Shown: positions 1-5,422 of the stretch, piece after piece | Layout: each line of letters opens with the position of its first letter | Numbering within the stretch: the stretch's first letter is position 1 | Source of the DNA: Clostridiales bacterium | Lineage (GTDB): Bacteria; Bacillota; Clostridia; Oscillospirales; Acutalibacteraceae | DNA length: 5,797 nt | Assembly (NCBI GenBank): GCA_012728445.1 | Contig: JAAYFA010000006.1 | Coordinates: 1-5,797, forward strand | Reading direction: 5' to 3' | Notes under the pieces: generated by a model | What the model was told of the DNA's origin: nothing | The model's input: the letters and a program-made list of their open reading frames with translations, nothing else | Databases searched by the model: none | Made by a program: the position numbers and the translations under genes

Positions 1-1617
1 GTAAAGTCCGCTGTAACTGTCAATGGCGGCGCTGTCGAACCACTCGGTATCGGTGTAGTCGGAAGACTCGCTGCCGGTGCCGCCGGTGGGTGTGCTTTGG
101 TAGGCAGACTGACCGCCGACCATTACCGAAACAAAATTGCTGAAGAAATTTGTGGACTCACTGCCGAACCCCAGCTGCTTTTGCAGGGTGAACATGGACT
201 CGTAATAGTCAAGCCACTCGTAGGGGAAGTACATTGCCAGGCCGTTGGCGCCGCTGATGTTGTAGGTGTTGCGGTAGCGCACTATACTGTCGACCGCACG
301 CGTCAGCGAGTCGGAAAGCGACAAGTCGGCGTTGCCGGCAAAATCGACAACATCTATTTGGTCAAAGCTGTTTTCGCCGAAATCTTTCGAGTCGCTGCGC
401 GCCCGCGACAGCCGCTCAAATTGCATGTCGGCCAACTGCTCTTGCGCGTCGTTAAAGAAGGCACACAGCTGCTCGTAAAGATAGGGCATCTGCCGCAGCT
501 CCAATATTGACAGCGTCGCCTCGTTGGAAGAGTTGCTGTCGGCGCAAACGGTGACAAAGTCGTCAATTATTTTGGCGCCGAGCTCAACGGTGTCCATTGA
601 GGTATTGTGTGAAAGCTCGCTGAGCCAGTTGGTGTAATACCAGCCGTCGCCGGGCTCAGACTCCTCGGAGGCAATAAGATAATCCGCATAGTCCGACAGC
701 ATGTAGGCGGTCTCGACAGTGCTCATCAAACAGGCGTCGAAGCCCACTATGTCGAAATTAACGCCCGCGCTTGCCAGGGCGCCGTCCATTTTTTCGAGCG
801 ACATGGAAGGAGAGCTGCGGAAGTTTTCATCGTAGCCAAACCCGCCCATGGTGCCGCCGCCGTGGTCCCAAAGAATAAGGATGTTGCGGTCGGCGGGGTA
901 ATTCTGAGCGCAGTAAGTGACAAAGCTGCTCAGCGTGCCGGGCTCGGTCATGTTTTGCTGGCCGAGAGTGTCGTCAATAAGCGTCATGTTGCCGCCGCGC
1001 AGCTGCCAACGCTGGCAGCGCTCGCCGCTGACAAGGTCGTTGTACCAGCTGGAGGCGCCGCCGGTCTGGACAATAAGGTTAATGTTGTCGCCGATGTCGG
1101 CGTCAAGCATTTCCTGCAAGTCGGTTGTGGCGCAGCCGTACTCACTTTCCAGGTCTGCGCCGCACAGATATACCATTATGGTAATTACGTCGTTGCCGCC
1201 GCCCACCAGGTGGGTGTAGTTTTCGCGCAGACCGCTGAGTTCCAGCGGCGTCCCATAAACGCCCGGGCCGCTGGTCGGCTGGGTATAGCTGCTGCCGCTG
1301 CTGCCGCCGTTATAATAGGGATAGTTGCCGGCGCCGATAAGCATGTTTGAAAGAACAACGCTGCCGACTACTATCATTACCGCAAACACTGAACAAAGCG
1401 CCAAAATCAAGCCCTTGCGGCTTTTACCGCTCCGGCGCTGCCGGGCGGGGTACTGCGCCGGCATGTAGCCGCCGCGGTTAAATGCCGCGCCGTTTTGCAG
1501 CACGGTTTGTTGTGCCGGTCTTGTGGAAGTGGTAAGACCGTCCGAGGCGCCGCAGTGCCCGCAAAAATGCGAACCGTCCGCCATAGGGCTGCCGCAGTGG
1601 CCGCAAAATCTAGCCAT
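1..1617 (-). CDS. Membrane-anchored clostripain-family (C11) cysteine peptidase with N-terminal zinc ribbon; 3' end beyond window
   Basis: The minus strand is open from the ATG at 1617-1615 to the window edge (539 codons, no stop), so the C-terminus is missing. The start is fixed by AGGAGG at 1629-1624, six bases upstream. Residues 1-25 form a zinc ribbon with paired CGHCG knuckles (Cys5/8 and Cys19/22). A Gln/Pro-rich linker ends in a basic stretch (about 59-68), followed by one membrane segment (about 69-93), which implies N-in topology with the peptidase outside. A Gly/Ser/Tyr-rich spacer (about 97-120) leads into the peptidase domain (about 140-500). This shows the C11 pattern: hydrophobic strand ITIMVYLCGADLE, the His motif WDHGGG (His252) and the Cys motif DACLMS (Cys296), followed by ASEESEPGDGW. 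Family members cleave after Arg or Lys and often self-process; specificity here is not visible. The zinc ribbon may be a sensory or partner-binding module (inference). The tail after about 502 is Ser/Thr/Gly-rich. Family assignment is firm; the biological role is unknown. Confidence 0.9.
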   Translation of the reverse strand, partial: MARFCGHCGSPMADGSHFCGHCGASDGLTTSTRPAQQTVLQNGAAFNRGGYMPAQYPARQRRSGKSRKGLILALCSVFAVMIVVGSVVLSNMLIGAGNYPYYNGGSSGSSYTQPTSGPGVYGTPLELSGLRENYTHLVGGGNDVITIMVYLCGADLESEYGCATTDLQEMLDADIGDNINLIVQTGGASSWYNDLVSGERCQRWQLRGGNMTLIDDTLGQQNMTEPGTLSSFVTYCAQNYPADRNILILWDHGGGTMGGFGYDENFRSSPSMSLEKMDGALASAGVNFDIVGFDACLMSTVETAYMLSDYADYLIASEESEPGDGWYYTNWLSELSHNTSMDTVELGAKIIDDFVTVCADSNSSNEATLSILELRQMPYLYEQLCAFFNDAQEQLADMQFERLSRARSDSKDFGENSFDQIDVVDFAGNADLSLSDSLTRAVDSIVRYRNTYNISGANGLAMYFPYEWLDYYESMFTLQKQLGFGSESTNFFSNFVSVMVGGQSAYQSTPTGGTGSESSDYTDTEWFDSAAIDSYSGLY

Positions 1618-1623
1618 AAATGG

Positions 1624-1629
1624 CCTCCT
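1624..1629 (-). promoter_or_regulatory. Ribosome binding site of the C11 peptidase gene
   Basis: AGGAGG on the minus strand with a six-base gap to the ATG at 1617. It is a perfect Shine-Dalgarno core and settles the start codon. Confidence 0.85.
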
Positions 1630-1659
1630 GATTTAATAGTGGGAACAATAATTTACTTT

Positions 1660-1716
1660 ATTCTACCAGATATAATAAAAAAATACAATGTAGTACCCCC
1701 TGTAACTAATTGTCAA
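1660..1716 (-). promoter_or_regulatory. Candidate tandem sigma-A promoters for the C11 peptidase gene, with a small palindrome
   Basis: Two overlapping candidates can be read on the minus strand. The upstream one is TTGACA (1716-1711) with TACATT (1692-1687) at 18-base spacing. The downstream one is TTGTAT (1688-1683) with TAGAAT (1665-1660) at 17-base spacing, which would give a leader of roughly 35 bases before the start codon. The odd palindrome TACA-A-TGTA (1684-1692) overlaps the first -10 and second -35, so it could be a repressor site; no matching regulator gene is in the window. Both promoters are called by eye and neither matches the consensus perfectly. The TTGACA lies only about a dozen bases past the tnpW stop, and no terminator separates them, so read-through is possible. 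Confidence 0.5.
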
Positions 1717-1727
1717 TAGTGTTTTTA

Positions 1728-1898
1728 TTACTTTTTGGACTTTTTATGCTCTAAATCATTCAAAATAACCCTTTTCAGCTTATCTCCTACATCCATTTTG
1801 CTATTTTCATTGAAGTGTACTCCCACCAGATAAGTCATTCTTCCCACCTTTTTGGTTGTACGTGGCATATCTGTTCCTGTTTTGATTTCATTTTCCAT
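1728..1898 (-). CDS. tnpW: TnpW-like small transposon-encoded protein (56 aa)
   Basis: The minus-strand frame runs from the ATG at 1898-1896 to a TAA at 1730-1728 and encodes 56 residues. The core (about residues 16-48: KKVGRMTYLVGVHFNEN followed by DKLKRVILNDL) matches what I recall of the TnpW-type small proteins of clostridial mobilizable elements of the Tn4451 kind: a basic segment, then TTY.V.VHF.E, then a K/R-rich helix ending in N-D. Their function is not established. The start overlaps the relaxase-fragment stop in TAATG (one shared base), so translation is probably coupled, as expected for a mobilization operon. No recombinase such as TnpX is in the window, so the gene appears orphaned. 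The C-terminus is lysine-rich. Identification is by motif memory, without a database search. Confidence 0.75.
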   Translation of the reverse strand: MENEIKTGTDMPRTTKKVGRMTYLVGVHFNENSKMDVGDKLKRVILNDLEHKKSKK

Positions 1899-2677
1899 TA
1901 AATATCATGCTCCTTTTTCCTGTTTTGGCTCGGTTGATGTCGGTCATTTTGTTGCTCTCGTTCAAGGTTTTTCCTGTTGTACTCCAATACCTCTGAATAG
2001 GCTAGTTCCGTCACGACCTTGCTATATTTTGTTCTTGTGGTTTCAAGGCTTGTGTTATGTTTTGAAATATCAGTTGACCATACCTTGGGTGTTGGCTTCG
2101 CTCCGTCCTTTAAGTTGCTGTACAAAGCTTCTCTGGTAATCTTATACTGTTCAAAGTCTGATTTATGGTCTTTGTCATATCTGATTTTTTCAAAGCCTTT
2201 CAGGCTTTTGCTCTTTGCCTTTATCTTCTTGTATGGCAGAAATTCTGCATAAAGATTTTGCAGTTCTTCCAATCGTTCCACTTCTGCGAAATCATTCTTT
2301 CTTTCCTTTGAAATTTGACTATATTTCTCTTTGTTTTCCTTTATGAAACTGTTCAATTCCTCAAAGGTGCTTATATTATTTTTTGTCACAAAAGCTGTCA
2401 TAAACTGTTCCGACTGTAAATTCTCTCGCTTGCTAATTTTAGAGATAAATTCACCTTTCATAATCGGTAGGTCTAATCTGCCTTTTTTCCCTACTACTTT
2501 GGCTATCAGATCAAGCACTTCATTTCTGATAATAACAATAGGCTTGGCAGTTTTCAGCTTCTCCACCTTTGCTACAGCTTCTTCATACATTGTTTTTGCC
2601 TGTTCTAAGAAGGCATTATGCTTGAAGATATTTCTGTTAATATCTCCACGCTCACTATGGATGCCAGTACGTTCCAT
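1898..2677 (-). pseudogene. MobA/MobL-type (MOBQ-like) relaxase, C-terminal fragment lacking the nuclease domain
   Basis: This 259-residue minus-strand frame starts at an ATG at 2677. The opening ERTGIHSERGDINRNI is characteristic of the end of the nuclease domain of MobA/MobL relaxases, where a motif of the form GI.(T/S)ERG(D/N)INR joins the catalytic domain to a long charged helical region. The HUH/Tyr nuclease domain, usually some 200 residues before this point, is absent. The frame upstream of the ATG meets TAA and TAG within about 40 bases, and no relaxase sequence is visible in other frames up to the next gene. The remainder is Lys/Glu-rich and helical, probably coiled coil (about 20-45 and 105-150). 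The only purine-rich element, AAGGGGAG, lies about 16 bases from the ATG, too far to be a good ribosome binding site. It cannot be an active relaxase. It may be unexpressed or give an orphan tail protein. It is followed, with a one-base overlap, by the tnpW-like gene. Confidence 0.75.
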
Positions 2678-2729
2678 TGCACTTGCTTTTTTGCTCCCCT
2701 TGGGTTACTATGAAAGCAACCAATTTTTG

Positions 2730-2744
2730 AAACCGCTTCGGTTT
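2730..2744. repeat. Short perfect hairpin (6-bp stem, 3-base loop)
   Basis: AAACCG (2730-2735) and CGGTTT (2739-2744) are exact inverted repeats around a three-base loop. It lies about 45 bases from the nic-like core. It may be a relaxase or accessory-protein recognition repeat; it is too short to act as a terminator on its own and no T-tract follows. Confidence 0.6.
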
Positions 2745-2748
2745 AACG

Positions 2749-2780
2749 AGCCGTCATTCCATTGCCGTGGAGTGGCGGCT
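2749..2780 (+). repeat. Strong long hairpin (13-bp stem, 6-base loop, G-T wobbles on the plus strand)
   Basis: Arms 2749-2761 and 2768-2780 pair along their full length on the plus strand (eleven Watson-Crick pairs and two G-U/G-T pairs), around the loop TTGCCG. On the minus strand the wobble positions become A-C mismatches, so the structure favours plus-strand RNA or plus-strand single-stranded DNA. A short TTTT run follows, so it could act as a weak intrinsic terminator on the plus strand. However, no plus-strand gene lies upstream, so a single-strand DNA structure in a transfer origin is at least as likely. Confidence 0.6.
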
Positions 2781-2851
2781 TTTGCTATCCAGCAGTCATA
2801 GGCATCATCCCCCCTTTTTTAAAAACGACCAATCGTAATATTTAGTAGTAC

Positions 2852-2929
2852 TTAGTCTTCGGTTATATAGTAACAAAGACTTGCAATTTTGTCAAGACTA
2901 ATGTATAATAATTTTAACATTAAGTCTTT
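2852..2929 (+). promoter_or_regulatory. Promoter of the DUF6076-like gene with two interleaved inverted repeats
   Basis: TTGCAA (2881-2886) and a perfect TATAAT (2904-2909) are separated by 17 bases, giving a start near 2916 and a leader of about 30 bases. Two exact 8-bp inverted repeats are interleaved over it: TTAGTCTT (2852-2859) with AAGACTAA (2894-2901), and AAAGACTT (2875-2882) with AAGTCTTT (2922-2929). One arm covers the start of the -35, one fills the end of the spacer, and one follows the start site. The four arms share the core AAGNCTT/AAGACTA, which suggests an operator array for a dimeric repressor (inference). No regulator gene is in the window. The promoter is well supported; the operator reading is tentative. 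Confidence 0.6.
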
Positions 2930-2947
2930 CGGATGAGGTGGCAAAGG

Positions 2948-3901
2948 ATGCGTTACTCTTACAAGGTTTGGGTCGCAGATGGCAAAGAGCATTTTGAATA
3001 TGGAAATGAACAGAAAAAGAAAAAAGACCTGCCCTTCGGGACAAGTCTGATGGAACTGCTCTATTGGGATGTTTGGGCATATGGCGAGTTGTTTGACGGT
3101 ATGGGCAAGGCGCTCATGGAACTATATTCCTCGAAAGAACAGCGGTATGCAGAAGAGGTTATGTCAGCGCTGGACACGATAGCCACCAAACATATTTATT
3201 TTGAGTTGCTTCGTCTGGAATGGCGGGACAGGCTGGAACAAGCAAAACGGCAGAATTATGAGAATGTGCTTGACCTGCTGCCCCGCAAGGAGTTGACACG
3301 CATTCCTGCCACCGTCAGCACCATGCAGGAGCAGATAAAAACACTCTTTGCCCATGTGCTGGATTTGGACACCAGCCCCAAGGAGTGGGTGCAGAAAAAG
3401 ATGGTGCGATATTATAACTACCGTGGAGATGATCAGTTAAACACCTTTCAGTTTCAGCCCCAGCCCATGAGCTTTGAAGTCATTGACCGCAAGACCTTTA
3501 CTGAGGTGCTGTATCCGAAAAATATTTATGACATGATTGACTACTTTGTGCGGGAGTTCGTGAAACAGGAACAGCCTGTGCGCATCTGCAAAAACTGCAA
3601 GCGGTATTTTGTCCTCTCTGGGCGTTCCGATGCGGAATACTGCAACCGTCCGATTGACGATAAGGGACGCACTTGCAGAGATTTAGGGTCAATCAAGGCT
3701 TGGACGGAAAAGCGCAAGGATGATGATGTTTTCAAGGTCTACCGCCGAGAGTATAAAAAGCGCTTTGGTTGGATTCGGGCTGGGAAGATTGAGCAGGAGA
3801 AATTCTACGCTTGGAGCGAAAAGGCGAGGGAAGAAAAAGCCAAGTGCGATGCAGGGGAGATCAGTTTGCAGGAGTTTATGGATTGGCTCACAAAATCATA
3901 G
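2948..3901 (+). CDS. DUF6076-like protein with four-cysteine putative zinc site
   Basis: This encodes 317 residues from the ATG at 2948. That start is chosen because GAGGTGG (2935-2941) lies six bases upstream; an in-frame ATG at 2933 overlaps this site and has none of its own. The N-terminal two thirds are helical and charged, with aromatic-rich segments (LLYWDVWAYGELFDGMG, about 37-53). A block at about 209-250 carries CKNCKRYF, then EYCNRP, then GRTCRDLGS, with Cys214, Cys217, Cys232 and Cys243 spaced as a treble-clef-like zinc site. The C-terminus is very basic and helical and ends in EFMDWLTKS. I associate this architecture with DUF6076 proteins found in Clostridia, often near mobile elements; their function is unknown to me. 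Nucleic-acid binding is plausible from the zinc site and basic helices, but unproven. It is divergent from the relaxase remnant and probably belonged to the same element. Codon use is more GC-rich than in the next gene. Confidence 0.7.
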   Translation: MRYSYKVWVADGKEHFEYGNEQKKKKDLPFGTSLMELLYWDVWAYGELFDGMGKALMELYSSKEQRYAEEVMSALDTIATKHIYFELLRLEWRDRLEQAKRQNYENVLDLLPRKELTRIPATVSTMQEQIKTLFAHVLDLDTSPKEWVQKKMVRYYNYRGDDQLNTFQFQPQPMSFEVIDRKTFTEVLYPKNIYDMIDYFVREFVKQEQPVRICKNCKRYFVLSGRSDAEYCNRPIDDKGRTCRDLGSIKAWTEKRKDDDVFKVYRREYKKRFGWIRAGKIEQEKFYAWSEKAREEKAKCDAGEISLQEFMDWLTKS

Positions 3902-3944
3902 TTAATTTATTTTGTCATAAACAGGCAGAAAGGAAGTGGAATAT

Positions 3945-5417
3945 TTGAATGTGATTCTTTCGAAGCTTAAAGAGGTTCTGTATTCGGTTCTGCCGATTAC
4001 TGTGATAGTATTGATCTTACATTTTACTATCTCTCCAATTGAAACAGCATTACTGATAAGGTTTCTCATTGGTGCGGTACTTATTATTTTTGGCTTAACA
4101 GTTTTTCTCATTGGAGTGGACATTGGAATTACTCCAATTGGAAATAATCTGGGTGCAACGATCGCAAAGACCAATAAAATATGGATTGTAGTCATATCCG
4201 GAATTATTCTTGGCTTTTTTATATCTGTTGCTGAACCCGACCTTCATATTTTGGCAGAGCAGATTAGTTCAGTCACATCAGGCATGATTTCAAAGTGGAG
4301 TATTGTTGGTGTTGTATCTGCTGGTATTGCTATAATGCTTTCAATAGGACTTATAAAAATTGTTTATAATTTTCCACTATATAAATTACTAACAATTCTT
4401 TATGGTATTATTTTTGCGCTTGCGATATTTACAACCCCGGAGTTTTTAGCAATATCCTTTGATGCTTCGGGAGCGACAACCGGCGCTTTAACCGTACCGT
4501 TTATTTTATCTCTCGCTATAGGCATTTCAAAATTAAAAAAGGATAGTAAATCATCTGAAAAAGATAGTTTTGGACTGGTGTCAATTGCCTCAACAGGCGC
4601 AATCATTTCGGTCATGGTTATGAGTATCTTATCAAAGACAGATAATATAACAGGTGAGCTTTCTCAAGAGCTAACATCAAACTCGATACTTTATCCTTTC
4701 CTTCATGAAACTCCAGATGTGGCTTTAGAAATAAGCTTGGCCTTACTCCCTATTATACTAATTTTTATAATATTTCAAAAAGCATCTTTCAAATTGTCCA
4801 ACAGAGCCGTTCGTAAAATCCTGTTTGGCATCTTGTTTACGTTTCTGGGCCTTGTTTTGTTCCTGGTCGGGGTCAATGCCGGCTTTATGGCTGTAGGAAG
4901 TACGGTTGGCTACAATATAGCATTATTGGATAACAAGGCTTACGTCATTATTGTAGGGCTTATACTTGGCGTTGTCACCATACTTGCCGAACCGGCCGTA
5001 TATGTATTAACACATCAGATCGAAGATGTCACAAGCGGTTATGTAAGCAGAAAAGTTGTCATGGTTACGCTTTCTATCGGGGTCGGTATCGCTGTGGCGT
5101 TATCCATTGTCAGAATCCTGATTCCGGAGTTACAGTTATGGCAGTATCTGCTTCCGGGATATGTTATTTCTATTGCATTGATGTATTTCACTCCAAAGCT
5201 CTTTGTAGGAATTGCTTTTGATTCAGGCGGAGTGGCCTCCGGTCCAATGACAGCTACTTTTATATTGGCATATGCACAAGGGGCTGCCGAAGCTACAACG
5301 GGGGCCAGTGTTTTAGTCGACGGGTTTGGAATTATCTCAATGGTTGCAATGACCCCGTTAATCGCCTTGCAATTATTAGGTTTGGTTTATAAAGTTAAGA
5401 CAAAAAAGGAGGTGTAA
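3945..5417 (+). CDS. Two-domain DUF1538 integral membrane protein, probable cation/proton antiporter-type transporter
   Basis: This encodes 490 residues, almost all hydrophobic, with a dozen or so predicted membrane segments. It is an internal duplication of the DUF1538 domain. Half one (about 5-200) and half two (about 285-485) share the same motifs: G-V-(D/N)-x-G followed by P/V-x-G (57-67; 309-318), LGxxxxxAEP (89-98; 341-350), and TPxxxxxxFD(A/S)(S/G)G (164-176; 416-429). The conserved Glu in AEP and Asp in FDxxG are candidate ion-binding residues within the membrane. A hydrophilic linker (about 197-208) marks the end of half one. From memory, DUF1538 proteins UmpA/UmpB of Halomonas act together as a Na+(Li+,K+)/H+ antiporter; here both halves are on one chain. 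TTG at 3945 is the preferred start because AAGGAAG (3930-3936) lies eight bases away; GTG at 3936 would overlap that site. The next gene is a P-II-like protein eight bases on. Family is certain; substrate is inferred. Confidence 0.85.
   Translation: MNVILSKLKEVLYSVLPITVIVLILHFTISPIETALLIRFLIGAVLIIFGLTVFLIGVDIGITPIGNNLGATIAKTNKIWIVVISGIILGFFISVAEPDLHILAEQISSVTSGMISKWSIVGVVSAGIAIMLSIGLIKIVYNFPLYKLLTILYGIIFALAIFTTPEFLAISFDASGATTGALTVPFILSLAIGISKLKKDSKSSEKDSFGLVSIASTGAIISVMVMSILSKTDNITGELSQELTSNSILYPFLHETPDVALEISLALLPIILIFIIFQKASFKLSNRAVRKILFGILFTFLGLVLFLVGVNAGFMAVGSTVGYNIALLDNKAYVIIVGLILGVVTILAEPAVYVLTHQIEDVTSGYVSRKVVMVTLSIGVGIAVALSIVRILIPELQLWQYLLPGYVISIALMYFTPKLFVGIAFDSGGVASGPMTATFILAYAQGAAEATTGASVLVDGFGIISMVAMTPLIALQLLGLVYKVKTKKEV
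5405..5414 (+). promoter_or_regulatory. Ribosome binding site of the P-II-like gene, inside the end of the DUF1538 gene
   Basis: AAAGGAGGTG is a near-perfect anti-16S match in the last codons before the DUF1538 stop (5415-5417), ten bases from the ATG at 5423 measured from GGAGG. The arrangement implies one transcript for both genes. Confidence 0.8.
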
Positions 5418-5422
5418 ATCCC

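Larger units (their letters stand above)
2678..2790 (-). other. Candidate origin-of-transfer remnant upstream of the relaxase fragment
   Basis: This non-coding stretch lies directly 5' of the relaxase fragment, where oriT sits in many mobilizable elements. On the minus strand it reads hairpin, AT-rich segment, CCCAAGGGGAG, then GCAAGTGC (2686-2679). The AAGTGC core equals the conserved part of the IncQ/RSF1010-type (MOBQ) nic region, TAAGTGCG/CCCT, and the relaxase fragment is of the same broad class. The bases expected after nic (G, then CCCT) are missing: relaxase coding sequence begins within two bases. oriT function is an inference from position, hairpins and the short core match. Confidence 0.4.

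Noticed and set aside
97..1350. Plus-strand open frames of 137, 162 and 100 codons within 97-1350
   Set aside because: They are opposite-strand shadows of the C11 peptidase; compositions are Ala/Val-rich without domains, and no ribosome binding sites precede them. The minus-strand frame has clear catalytic motifs.
1495..2801. Plus-strand frames at 1495-1719, 1852-2139, 2019-2252 and 2331-2801
   Set aside because: The first is mostly antisense to the peptidase N-terminus; the others are antisense to the relaxase fragment and tnpW and have the hydrophobic Phe/Leu/Ser look of complemented Lys/Glu-rich coding sequence. No family resemblance.
2785..2811. Minus-strand mini-ORF (ATGATGCCTATGACTGCTGG then TAG) just after a GGGGGG run
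   Set aside because: It resembles a leader peptide preceded by a G-rich potential ribosome binding site, but seven codons and no regulatory partner are too little to call a gene.
2816..2836. ACGA/TCGT mini-hairpin next to T and A runs as a terminator
   Set aside because: The stem is only four base pairs, too weak for an intrinsic terminator in either direction.
1700..3935. Terminal inverted repeats or target-site duplication bounding a transposon
   Set aside because: I compared the stretches near 1680-1730 and 3890-3935 by eye and found only AT-rich chance similarity, so no attachment sites or ends are called.
3902..4615. Minus-strand frames at 3902-4195 and 4400-4615
   Set aside because: Antisense to the DUF1538 gene, with no ribosome binding sites or recognisable domains.
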